Assembly: GCA_943912855.1 (NCBI GenBank)
Contig: CALTVC010000001.1
Location: forward strand, 186,001 to 250,000
DNA from: an uncultured Flavobacterium sp.
Lineage (GTDB): Bacteria; Bacteroidota; Bacteroidia; Flavobacteriales; Flavobacteriaceae
DNA length: 64,000 nucleotides
Direction of reading: 5' to 3'
The position numbers were made by a program, and so were the translations under genes. Positions 27,691 to 35,297 of the stretch are shown piece after piece. A model generated the notes under the pieces. That model worked only from the letters and a program-made list of their open reading frames with translations. It was not told the origin of the DNA and searched no databases. Each line of letters opens with the position of its first letter. The stretch's first letter is position 1.

Positions 27691-27742
27691 TACTGAACGA
27701 GTGGCTTCAGTACTGTGTGAGGACGCTTGTTGTAATTTTGTA
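27691..27742 (+). promoter_or_regulatory. dyad operator plus -7 promoter element, unit 2
   Basis: TACTGAA (27691-27697), 8 bases, TTCAGTA (27706-27712), and TAATTTTG (27733-27740) repeat the layout of unit 1 with the same spacings. Most mismatches fall in the spacers. It abuts the 3' end of arsC and would read into its antisense strand. Confidence 0.5.
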
Positions 27743-27748
27743 CCGGGT

Positions 27749-28177
27749 TTAGCAGCGCAGGTGTTCTTCAACAAATATTTGAGAAAAGGTTTTTATGTAG
27801 TGGCGTACATCCCTAAAAGCTTCGGCGAGTTCCTCATCGGTAGCGGTGGCATTAGCCGTAAGCGGATCAGGAAAACTGTAATGAAACTGTTTTGTTTCGG
27901 CAGGGAAATTAGGACAACGATCGTCTACATCGCATACGGTAATCACATAATCAAAGCTAACATTACGATACTCATCTATATGATTGCAGGTATGGTCGCG
28001 CAGGTCTATCCCTTCCTCAGCCATGGTTTCTATTGCCAGCGGATGGATGCCTTTAGCCTCTACACCCGCACTATAAATATTAGCTACTTTACAGCCATAA
28101 AATTTAAAAAAACCTTCAGCCATCTGGCTACGGCAACTGTTTCCCCCACAAAGGATTAAAACGTTCTTTTTATTCAT
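27749..28177 (-). CDS. arsC: arsenate reductase-like low-molecular-weight phosphatase
   Basis: 142-residue protein of the low-molecular-weight phosphatase/arsenate reductase fold. The phosphate loop is CGGNSCR (C-x5-R) in VLILCGGNSCRSQMAEGF, and the second cysteine pair is VCDVDDRCP. The family reduces arsenate using thioredoxin or mycothiol-type donors. The cysteine pair here has five residues between, where I recall six in the well-studied enzymes, so the disulfide relay may differ. No arsR or arsenite exporter is next to it. The start at 28177 is chosen by the P-loop position; a TAGTTTTG element at 28191-28184 would give a nearly leaderless mRNA. Confidence 0.78.
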   Translation of the reverse strand: MNKKNVLILCGGNSCRSQMAEGFFKFYGCKVANIYSAGVEAKGIHPLAIETMAEEGIDLRDHTCNHIDEYRNVSFDYVITVCDVDDRCPNFPAETKQFHYSFPDPLTANATATDEELAEAFRDVRHYIKTFSQIFVEEHLRC

Positions 28178-28385
28178 TTCCCCCAAAACTAAATACCCGT
28201 TAAACATTAAGGAATCACTGCCCCCCGGCATTCCTTAAAATGTTGTAATCATAGCGTGTAGATACGATATACATACATTCACAATATTAGTCTAAATATT
28301 TCCAAAAAATAACATCTGATCAAACATTATAACAAATAAATATTCAAATGTTATATTTAATTAATCGCGATTTAATTACCATAAG

Positions 28386-28985
28386 TTATATTTTGTAGCA
28401 CTGATGTTTTTCCCAAAGTTTCCTTGCAAAGCTTTTTATCTCCGGAACAGCCTTTTCAAGAGCCATGTCAAATTCATAGCTGCTTTTTTCCTCTATCTTT
28501 CCTCCCATTACCAGCGCACAGTTACCCCTCACAGCATATTTGGCATTACCCTCGTACATAATAATTTTCATATCAGGCGGAGATACATCTCCGGTACATT
28601 GCAGGCGATAGACTACCCATATTTCGGGGATGCCATTATTGTTAAGGTCGGTATATGTTGTGGCTTTTGGCACAAAGCCTACGTTAATATCCAGGTTGCA
28701 GTCGTTAATGTAATCGTATATACGCCATACCTGCCTGTATTTTTTAGAAGTGGCGTCATACAAATAATGATAGGCGTATAACTCGGCATCCTCGCCTTCA
28801 TTTTCGTGTTGCAGTTTTTTGTTAATGTGCACACCGGTTTCGGTAAGCAAAAGCAGGTGTTTACCCTCGGCATCTTCCCATTTCCTGACCTCCTTTTGTT
28901 TGCCCTCAAATTTTATTTCGGCAGGAAGCGGTTGTTCTAAGAAAGTAAATGCGGTGATAAAAAATAGGGATAAATAAAACTTCAT
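28386..28985 (-). CDS. M949_RS01915-type secreted protein of unknown role
   Basis: 199-residue protein with an N-terminal signal peptide (MKFYLSLFFITAFTFLEQPLPAE). The central part contains TDLNNNGIPEIWVVYRLQC, an EF-hand/VCBS-like calcium loop, followed by GDVSPPDMKIIMYEG. This resembles the family named M949_RS01915 surface polysaccharide biosynthesis protein, known mainly from Riemerella genetics. That label is from memory and the biochemical role is unknown. It is monocistronic and divergent from the gene at 29146. Confidence 0.55.
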   Translation of the reverse strand: MKFYLSLFFITAFTFLEQPLPAEIKFEGKQKEVRKWEDAEGKHLLLLTETGVHINKKLQHENEGEDAELYAYHYLYDATSKKYRQVWRIYDYINDCNLDINVGFVPKATTYTDLNNNGIPEIWVVYRLQCTGDVSPPDMKIIMYEGNAKYAVRGNCALVMGGKIEEKSSYEFDMALEKAVPEIKSFARKLWEKHQCYKI

Positions 28986-29145
28986 ATCGGTTTTAATACA
29001 TTCTTAAACCAAATATATCGATTTTTTACTGATCATTAAACATGATAATTGGTCATTTGAAATTAGAAATTCATAATTCGAAAGGTTAAATTTACAGAAA
29101 CCTGTTCCTGAAAATTTTTATATATTTTTGTAAAAAAACCAACCA

Positions 29146-29997
29146 ATGAAAACATTCCTTATGTCGTTAGCACTTATGTGCTTTTCTGTTTTTTCAGTAA
29201 CAGCACAAAGCTTTCCCGGCAAGAAACCGGAGCTTTTGCTAAACAAAACCGTTAAACCTATTGTAATAGATAAAGATTTAAGGGAGTTTTCCTATGAAAA
29301 TTTCTACCTGAAACTAGATACGGTCACCAAGAGTTTTAGCATGGATGCAGATAACAAACCGTTCCATAAAGGACTTCCCATAGGTGGACAATCAGACTAT
29401 GAAAAGTTGGTAGGTAAAAATTTTAAAGTCATATCAGTAGACGCACTACCCTACAACAATATTTCCGGCCAAAAATACGCTATCAAGCTTCAGAGTGATG
29501 AACTGGGGACTATATATTACGACTACTCACCGGAATACGAAACTTCTTTTGAGCTTGAAATAGTGGGTGGCATGGATTTCCCAGAAGGTTATTACTGCGA
29601 CCAAATAACCCTGAATTACGATAAATTTGATAAAACTTCAAGATTTTATACCCCGGTAGAAGCAGGAATATATTTTGCAAAGGTGAAAAAGAATGGCAAA
29701 ATAACGTACTTTATTAGCGTAAGTACTTATTCTACATCATTAATCACAAATAAAAAAGGACTTACCGTCCTGTTTAGCGATGGCACTAAGTTTTCTAAAC
29801 CTACTGCCTATGTATCTGCTAAGGCAAACAGCACCGGATATACTTATACGACGTTTGAACCACTTACTATTGCAGAAATGACCATGTTCAGCAAAAAACT
29901 GATTACCGACACCAAGCTATATATTTATACCGATACGGTAGACACGGTTTCAGCCAAAAAAGAACGAGAGTATGCTAAATGCATCATTAAAAAATAA
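29146..29997 (+). CDS. uncharacterised secreted protein
   Basis: 283-residue protein with a signal peptide (MKTFLMSLALMCFSVFSVTAQS), otherwise soluble, rich in beta strands and aromatic residues. I do not recognise a family. No catalytic motif, T9SS sorting domain or lipobox is visible. A TATTTTTG -7 element lies at 29123-29130. The gene stands alone between divergent and convergent neighbours and ends at a hairpin belonging to a dispersed repeat. Confidence 0.7.
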   Translation: MKTFLMSLALMCFSVFSVTAQSFPGKKPELLLNKTVKPIVIDKDLREFSYENFYLKLDTVTKSFSMDADNKPFHKGLPIGGQSDYEKLVGKNFKVISVDALPYNNISGQKYAIKLQSDELGTIYYDYSPEYETSFELEIVGGMDFPEGYYCDQITLNYDKFDKTSRFYTPVEAGIYFAKVKKNGKITYFISVSTYSTSLITNKKGLTVLFSDGTKFSKPTAYVSAKANSTGYTYTTFEPLTIAEMTMFSKKLITDTKLYIYTDTVDTVSAKKEREYAKCIIKK

Positions 29998-30014
29998 AAA
30001 ACGCGCATAAAAAA

Positions 30015-30060
30015 CCCGAGGCGATGCCTCGGGCTATTGTGTTAGATCCTCAAAGGGTCG
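30015..30060. repeat. right half of the GACCCTGAAAGGGTC repeat family, also a terminator (copy 3)
   Basis: CCCGAGGC/GCCTCGGG forms a perfect 8-bp stem (30015-30033), followed by CTATTGTGTTAGATCCTCAAAGGGTC. This matches the right module of the copies at 22.0 and 48.6 kb (stem, then CTATAATGT, then a CCTTTCAG-type end). It lies between two convergent genes and an A-run precedes it, so it can terminate the leftward transcript. Confidence 0.65.
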
Positions 30061-30080
30061 ATTTACGTTATTTATAAAAA

Positions 30081-30662
30081 CTATTGTAGCACCTTTTTCA
30101 TTTTACCTGTAAACTGCATCAGCAGGAACGTGGTAAAGAAAAACACAATAATGCTTAGCAGTAGTTGCATCCCAAAGGCACCGGCTTCGGCAGCTTTGTT
30201 TGCCGTTACATAGTGGGTATGGGTTTGCGCTATCCAAAAGTTAAGTACAAACTGTGACGGTAGTATAAGCAGTACCAATGAAAACGCTATTAGCAGTTTT
30301 TTGTTCATGTACATTTTCTTGATCCAAAGCAATTGGGTCAGCACAAAGTACAGCACCGGACCATAAAAGATAACCCAACCATAATTTTCCAGGTTACCGC
30401 CCTGTACGCTAACCGCTACGCCACCCGTTTGGTGTTGCTGTATGGTCCAGAGGTTATAAAACAATGGCAGTTGCAACAACAGTATAAAAAAGCCTGCTAC
30501 ACGTATTGCCTGTACTGCCTGTAACGTAAACAGCTCCTTAAAGTGTATAACCTTAAGGTTGCTTGTTTTTATAAGTGACAGTATAGGGATTAAAAAACCA
30601 AACCCCATAAACAATGATGTAAATAGGGTTTGCAGTATTGTTGTTGTATTAAGATTTTCCAT
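30081..30662 (-). CDS. uncharacterised multi-pass membrane protein
   Basis: 193-residue membrane protein with about five hydrophobic segments (near residues 10-30, 50-72, 92-112, 122-145, 165-185). I do not recognise the family. It follows the mevalonate kinase gene by 9 bases and is surely co-transcribed, so a link to isoprenoid metabolism or simple hitch-hiking are both possible. It has a basic C-terminus (TGKMKKVLQ). Confidence 0.7.
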   Translation of the reverse strand: MENLNTTTILQTLFTSLFMGFGFLIPILSLIKTSNLKVIHFKELFTLQAVQAIRVAGFFILLLQLPLFYNLWTIQQHQTGGVAVSVQGGNLENYGWVIFYGPVLYFVLTQLLWIKKMYMNKKLLIAFSLVLLILPSQFVLNFWIAQTHTHYVTANKAAEAGAFGMQLLLSIIVFFFTTFLLMQFTGKMKKVLQ

Positions 30663-30671
30663 TTGTGGGAA

Positions 30672-31610
30672 TTAAAACTGGTAAACTACCTCAACCTTAT
30701 GGCCTTGTAGCGCGGCTTTTGCTTTATCAATATCAGGGGCGAAGCCTAAAATGTAGCCACCACCGCCAGAACCACATAGTTTCAGGTAGTAATCGTTGCT
30801 TTCTATGCCTTTTTGCCACAGCTCATGGAATCCTTCCGGAATCATGGGCTTAAAGTTGTGGTATACGGTTTTGCTCAGTTGCTTTATGTTGGCAAATAAA
30901 CCTTTGGCATCACCGTTAAGGAAATCGGCTATGCAGGCATCGGTATATTTAAGGAATTCATTTTTAATCATGGTACGGAAACCCTGGTCTTTAAGGCTTT
31001 CCATAAATAGCTGTACCATAGGCGCGGTTTCTTTTACAATACCAGAATCCAGCAGGAAGATAGCACCGTTACCTACAAGGTTTTGCATAGGTATGCCGGT
31101 AGCTTCTACGCTCTCAGCCGAATTGATAAGTATAGGAAGGCTCAGGTAGCTGTTCAGAGGATCAAGTCCGCTACTCGCCCCGTGGAAAAAGCTTTCCATA
31201 CGGCCCAAGATTTTTTTCAGTTTCAGGAGTTTTTCCTGGGTAAGGTTTTCCAGCACGGTGATTTTATCGTTGGCATACTGGTCGTAAATAGCTGCTACAA
31301 GCGCGCCACTACTGCCTATGCCGTAACCCTGCGGAATACTGCTATCAAAATACATCCCGGCTTCGGTATCACGTTTCAGGGCTTCAATATCAAAGGTAAC
31401 CAACTCCGATTCTTCGGTTTGAAGCTTTTCCAGATAGGCTGTAAAACGACGTAAGCTGGCGTTACTTTTTAGTGCCTCAGGGGTGTCTGTATTGTTTAGT
31501 TTTAGCCCGCCGTTATAAAAATTATACGGTATGGCTAATCCTTTAGAACCCTTGTTGATGCCGTGCTCACCAAAGAGCAGTATTTTTGAGTAGAACAGTG
31601 GACCTTTCAT
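30672..31610 (-). CDS. mevalonate kinase (GHMP kinase family)
   Basis: 312-residue GHMP kinase. N-terminal SKILLFGEHGI and the ATP loop PQGYGIGSSGA (residues 93-103) are typical of mevalonate kinase, which phosphorylates mevalonate for isoprenoid synthesis. The C-terminal LCGSGGGGYILGF is the third GHMP motif. It lies 80 bases after diphosphomevalonate decarboxylase, so the window carries two steps of the mevalonate pathway, as usual in Flavobacteriia. Direct repeats ACGCAAATTTT at 31648-31658 and 31663-31673 lie just upstream. Confidence 0.88.
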   Translation of the reverse strand: MKGPLFYSKILLFGEHGINKGSKGLAIPYNFYNGGLKLNNTDTPEALKSNASLRRFTAYLEKLQTEESELVTFDIEALKRDTEAGMYFDSSIPQGYGIGSSGALVAAIYDQYANDKITVLENLTQEKLLKLKKILGRMESFFHGASSGLDPLNSYLSLPILINSAESVEATGIPMQNLVGNGAIFLLDSGIVKETAPMVQLFMESLKDQGFRTMIKNEFLKYTDACIADFLNGDAKGLFANIKQLSKTVYHNFKPMIPEGFHELWQKGIESNDYYLKLCGSGGGGYILGFAPDIDKAKAALQGHKVEVVYQF

Positions 31611-31690
31611 TGCCTGGTTGTATGCTATCTATTTTCGTTGTAAAGATACGCAAATTTTCGTTACGCAAATTTTAACTAACAAATCTTTAA

Positions 31691-32770
31691 TTATTGAGCC
31701 ACAGCACCGTTACCTACGTGGTCTTCAATGTACTGCTCGTTTTGGCAGTAGGTTGCCAAATCGTATTTTATGAACGCCAACACAGCTTCTTTATCTGCCT
31801 GTGGGTACAGCACGTGCACATTGGCTCCGGCATCGAGCGTAAAGCAAACCGGGATGCCTGTTTCGGCACGGAACTCCCATATTTTATTGATGATTTGCAG
31901 CGTGTTTGGCTTCATAAGAATGAAGTACGGGCTGCTGGTCATCATCATGGCGTGCAGGGTAAGGGCTTCGCTTTCGGTAATTTTAATGAAGGTGTCTATA
32001 TCTCCGGTAGCAAGGGCCGCCTTAATGGCGCTCAGGTTTTCGTGTGCCTGTGCAAAACGCCTTTCGGCAAACGGATGCCCATGCATAAGATCGTGCCCCA
32101 GGGTAGAGCTTACCTGTTTTTCTCCTTTGTCTACAAGTAAAATGGTGTCCTGATAGGTAGTAAACACATCGGCTACAGTAGTGTATTCCACACCATACAG
32201 GTCTGTACTGCCAGGGGTTTCGGCATGTTCGCCCCATACAACCACACTACCTGTAACGCTACGACAGGCACTTCCGCTACCAAGGCGCGCCAGGAACGAT
32301 GCCTTTTGGTTGAAATGCTCCTGCGTCATGCCCGGGTTCAGTACGCGCTCCAGGCTCATAAGGTTTACGGCAAGCGCCGCCATACCCGAAGCAGACGAAG
32401 CAATGCCGCTGCTGTGCGGAAACGTATTGCGGGTATCTATGGTAAAATGATATTGTGTAAGGAACGGCAGGTACTGCTGCACACGCTCAAAAAACTTCTC
32501 TATTTTAGGGCGGAAACTTTCTTTCGGCTGACCTTCAAAAAGCAGGTCGAATGAAAATGCGCCGTTATCTTCTTTTGGTTCAAAAGCCAGTGTAGTTACG
32601 GTTTTGCAATCGTTTAGCGTAAGGCTTATGCTCGGATTGGCAGGTATTTGATTGGCTTTTTTGCCCCAGTATTTTACAAGGGCTATGTTGCTGGGTGCGC
32701 TCCACGAAAAGCTGCCACTCCCGGCGGTACCGGTGTAGGCTTGCGGTATAAAATCCTGTACGGATGCCAT
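31691..32770 (-). CDS. mvaD: diphosphomevalonate decarboxylase
   Basis: 359-residue GHMP enzyme that converts mevalonate diphosphate to isopentenyl diphosphate. The signature SAPSNIALVKYWGKK (about residues 24-38), the loop PHSSGIASSASGMAALA, and GSGSACRSV are characteristic. TATCTTTG at 32797-32790 is a likely -7 element. It heads the operon mvaD, mevalonate kinase, membrane protein. Confidence 0.92.
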   Translation of the reverse strand: MASVQDFIPQAYTGTAGSGSFSWSAPSNIALVKYWGKKANQIPANPSISLTLNDCKTVTTLAFEPKEDNGAFSFDLLFEGQPKESFRPKIEKFFERVQQYLPFLTQYHFTIDTRNTFPHSSGIASSASGMAALAVNLMSLERVLNPGMTQEHFNQKASFLARLGSGSACRSVTGSVVVWGEHAETPGSTDLYGVEYTTVADVFTTYQDTILLVDKGEKQVSSTLGHDLMHGHPFAERRFAQAHENLSAIKAALATGDIDTFIKITESEALTLHAMMMTSSPYFILMKPNTLQIINKIWEFRAETGIPVCFTLDAGANVHVLYPQADKEAVLAFIKYDLATYCQNEQYIEDHVGNGAVAQ

Positions 32771-32867
32771 GGTCTTTTATTTAGAACCACAAAGATAAGA
32801 TTAACTCTTTAAAGTTTTCAGTTGTAATTCTAAGCTTTATGAGGCCTACAAAAGAAATCTTTACAAT

Positions 32868-33587
32868 TTAAAACTTCCCGTCGTCGCCTAAATACCGTTG
32901 TATGAATTCGGGTTTGTAGTTTTCGCCCAGAGGTATTTCGTGTTCGCTTACATAAATGTTGTGGGTATCAAACGAATCTACCGCACCCAGGTTTACAATG
33001 TACGACTTGCTTACCCGCAAAAACTTTTCGGCAGGGAGTTTCTGGTGAAAGGTCTTCAGGTTCATGGCGGTAATCAGCTTTTGGGCTTTGGTATGTATCA
33101 CCACATAATCTTTAAGCCCTTCAATAAACCGAATGTCATCTGGCGTAATTTTATAGTACCTGCGGTCGGCTTTAATCAGCAGGAAACCATCGGCTTCTTT
33201 TTCTATGGTTGTTTTATCGGTATCGTCAGAGAGCAGTGTTTTATAGGCAATGGCTTTTTTAAGCGCCTTTTCCAGCCGGGTTTTGTCTACCGGTTTCAGT
33301 ATGTAATCTATGGCATCGAGGTCATAACTTTTTAGCGCGTACTGAGAGTATGCCGTAGTAAATATAAGCAACGTTTGCTTGGGCAGCTTCTCGGCAAATT
33401 CCAGTCCGTTTACCTTGGGCATTTGTATGTCCAGAAAAATAAGGTCAATGCTGTTGGTTTCCAGAAAAGCCATGGCAGCAGGCGCATTGCTAAACGTACC
33501 CAATATGTTTACATCTGCAATTTCTTCAATCATGCTTTGCAGTCCCTCGCGTGCCAGGGGTTCGTCATCAACTATAATGCAGTTCAT
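32868..33587 (-). CDS. LytTR-family response regulator
   Basis: 239-residue response regulator. The receiver domain (1-120) has the acidic pair IIVDDEP, the phospho-acceptor Asp53 in FLDIQMP and the Lys in ILKPVDK. The C-terminal LytTR DNA-binding domain (about 140-235) includes the conserved FIEGLKDYVVIHT and FLRVSKSYIVNL. LytTR proteins bind direct repeats in promoter DNA. It overlaps the upstream histidine kinase gene by 20 bases, so the two are translationally coupled. Confidence 0.92.
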   Translation of the reverse strand: MNCIIVDDEPLAREGLQSMIEEIADVNILGTFSNAPAAMAFLETNSIDLIFLDIQMPKVNGLEFAEKLPKQTLLIFTTAYSQYALKSYDLDAIDYILKPVDKTRLEKALKKAIAYKTLLSDDTDKTTIEKEADGFLLIKADRRYYKITPDDIRFIEGLKDYVVIHTKAQKLITAMNLKTFHQKLPAEKFLRVSKSYIVNLGAVDSFDTHNIYVSEHEIPLGENYKPEFIQRYLGDDGKF

Positions 33588-34677
33588 ACGGAATGCTAAG
33601 GGTTATGTTATACGAGTTTTCAAGGTTTTGTGTATCGCAACTGTAATTATTGCCATACAAAAGTTCCAGCCTGCGGCTTATGTTGGCTATGCCCACACCG
33701 CTGTTTTTCTCATCCCGGAATTTCTCATCGGGGTTTTGCGAATTGGTACAGGTAAACAGCAGGCGGTTGTTTTCGGTTTTAAAGGTAATGCTCACATAAG
33801 CGGCATTGCCCGAAAGGTCTACGCTGTGTTTTATGGCATTTTCTACAAAGGTGGTAAACAGGTTTGGCGCTATGTAAATGGCGACCACATTACTACCCGG
33901 TGTTTCGGTAGTAATGCTGAAACTGAAGTTATCCCGCCTTATCTTTTCAAGGTTCAAGAAGTTAGACAAAAACTCCGTTTCTGCCATGAGCGATGTAGTT
34001 TCAGAGTTATTATCGTAGAGCTGGTGTCGTAAAAACTCAGACAGCTTTACAATGATTATGGATGCCTTATCCGGGTCGCGCTTTACCAGCATGTTTACGT
34101 TGTTCAGCATATTGAACAAAAAATGCGGGTTAATCTGGTTTTTTAGCGCAGTAAGTTCCATGTCTACCGTAAGCTTGTCAAGCTCGCTAATCAGTTCGCG
34201 GTCGCGTATCCACTTTTGCATGAGGCGGGCTGTACTGGTGGCAAGCACTATAGGGATGATAAATATGGTAGCGGCTAAATATTCGGCAACGGTATTTAGC
34301 TGTTTCTGTTTCGGTACAAGACGGTACGGGTCCAGGAAGGTCTTGGAAATGTAATGCATTATCATAAGCCCGACAATGATAATGGTTATCATACACCACA
34401 GGTACTGTATGTATTTGCCCTTAAAAAATACAGGCATGAGCAGGTAAATGTTTGCATACAGTATACCTGTAAAAACCACAAACGGTAATAGTGCCTGGTA
34501 AAAGCCATAGTTTTTACAAAACTGCTCATCGGCACCCAGGTCAAACAGCAGGCGTGCGCTTTGGTGCAGCATTATAAAGCCAAAAATCAGGGTAGCATGG
34601 CGCAGCAACCTGTACCGTTTTTCGGTAAGGAAAAAAATGACTTTCTTATCTTTTTCGGCTATAGTCTCTTTGCCCAT
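33568..34677 (-). CDS. LytS-type sensor histidine kinase (PF06580)
   Basis: 369-residue membrane kinase with four hydrophobic segments in residues about 25-155, then a helical linker and the His_kinase domain with LKNQINPHFLFNMLNN (His185). The ATP-binding region has VENAIKHS and SGVGIANISRRLELLYG. No extracellular sensor domain is present, so the signal may be sensed within the membrane. The start at 34677 is preferred over 34740; the latter would extend into a regulatory array. TATCTTTG at 34704-34697 is a plausible -7 element. Confidence 0.9.
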   Translation of the reverse strand: MGKETIAEKDKKVIFFLTEKRYRLLRHATLIFGFIMLHQSARLLFDLGADEQFCKNYGFYQALLPFVVFTGILYANIYLLMPVFFKGKYIQYLWCMITIIIVGLMIMHYISKTFLDPYRLVPKQKQLNTVAEYLAATIFIIPIVLATSTARLMQKWIRDRELISELDKLTVDMELTALKNQINPHFLFNMLNNVNMLVKRDPDKASIIIVKLSEFLRHQLYDNNSETTSLMAETEFLSNFLNLEKIRRDNFSFSITTETPGSNVVAIYIAPNLFTTFVENAIKHSVDLSGNAAYVSITFKTENNRLLFTCTNSQNPDEKFRDEKNSGVGIANISRRLELLYGNNYSCDTQNLENSYNITLSIPYELHYS

Positions 34678-34732
34678 TTCGTTTGCATTTATAGCACAAA
34701 GATAGGTGCGCAACGTTGTTATGAGTTTAAAA

Positions 34733-34808
34733 TTGTACAAAACCCCTGTTTTATTATACGAAATGGTATAATGGGGGTTTGGTATAAAAAAAGGGGTGTT
34801 TTGTATAA
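34733..34808. promoter_or_regulatory. three-box regulatory array between lytS-like kinase and small gene
   Basis: Three related boxes occur: TTGTACAAAACCCC (plus, 34733-34746), TTATACCAAACCCCC (minus, 34787-34773) and TTATACAAAACACCCC (minus, 34808-34793). The two minus-strand boxes are 21 bases apart, two helical turns. Between box 1 and box 2 lies the palindrome TTATACGAAATGGTATAA (34754-34771). It is a candidate binding array for the adjacent LytTR regulator. Confidence 0.5.
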
Positions 34809-34862
34809 ATCGGCTTTTGCCGGTTGTAATTGCGTGTTCCTTTGTAAGAAAAAAACAGGGTT

Positions 34863-35279
34863 ATGTGCGTAACAGAACTTATGGAGCTTGCAGAGGAAAT
34901 AGGCACCATGCCACTTACCGAAGCATTTAAGGAACAGATGATGATACAGGCCGCCGACCTCATACGCTTTAAGGAAGCTTATGGCGGTAACCTTAAAATA
35001 ATCACGCCGTTTGCCGGGCCGCTATCTGTAGTGGAGACCGAGGGTAAACGCGTGGCGCTTAACTTTTGTACGTTTAAGAACCTGCCGTCGTTACCGCTCA
35101 TGGCAGGACGGTTTTCGCATACTACTGATGCTGCCGAGTGCTGGCTGGTACTGGTAAACGATTGTGGCACGGCTCCCCTGCACGACATCTCCGCTTTTTG
35201 TGCCGATGGACAGCTGCTTAAAAACTTCAGCCGGATCTTCATCCTCAATTTTTCTAAATCATCACTACATCAATTATAA
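34863..35279 (+). CDS. small uncharacterised cytoplasmic protein
   Basis: 138-residue protein without signal peptide or membrane segment. The N-terminal third is acidic and helical (MELAEEIGTMPLTEAFKEQ), the rest mixed with several cysteines. I recognise no family. It is divergent from the LytS/LytTR pair across a 185-base region holding a regulatory array, and precedes a beta-barrel gene by 18 bases. It may be a target of the two-component system. The start used is the first ATG; a second Met at residue 7 is possible. Confidence 0.65.
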   Translation: MCVTELMELAEEIGTMPLTEAFKEQMMIQAADLIRFKEAYGGNLKIITPFAGPLSVVETEGKRVALNFCTFKNLPSLPLMAGRFSHTTDAAECWLVLVNDCGTAPLHDISAFCADGQLLKNFSRIFILNFSKSSLHQL

Positions 35280-35297
35280 AAACGAACTGTTAGCCTT

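Larger units (their letters stand above)
27378..27748. other. intergenic region between M3 peptidase and arsC
   Basis: 371 bases without a convincing gene. The left part is AT-rich and featureless. The right part holds two imperfect copies of a roughly 52-base unit, listed separately. A 23-codon frame (27681-27752) overlaps the second unit and is not considered a gene. Confidence 0.5.

Noticed and set aside
27589..27742. Minus-strand reading gives YNxRxHxVL, similar to the end of IS3-type transposases
   Set aside because: The frames are only about 17 codons, have no upstream catalytic part, and the two copies are better explained by the conserved dyad and -7 element.
27681..27752. A 23-codon open frame (MKNLLNEWLQYCVRTLVVILYRV) with an AAAGG-like sequence in front
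   Set aside because: It lies on top of the second dyad-promoter unit, and the matching frame in the first unit contains a stop. The sequence similarity is explained by the duplicated regulatory unit.
27701..28159. A 152-codon plus-strand frame opposite arsC
   Set aside because: It is antisense to arsC, whose P-loop and cysteine motifs are clear, and its product has no recognisable features.
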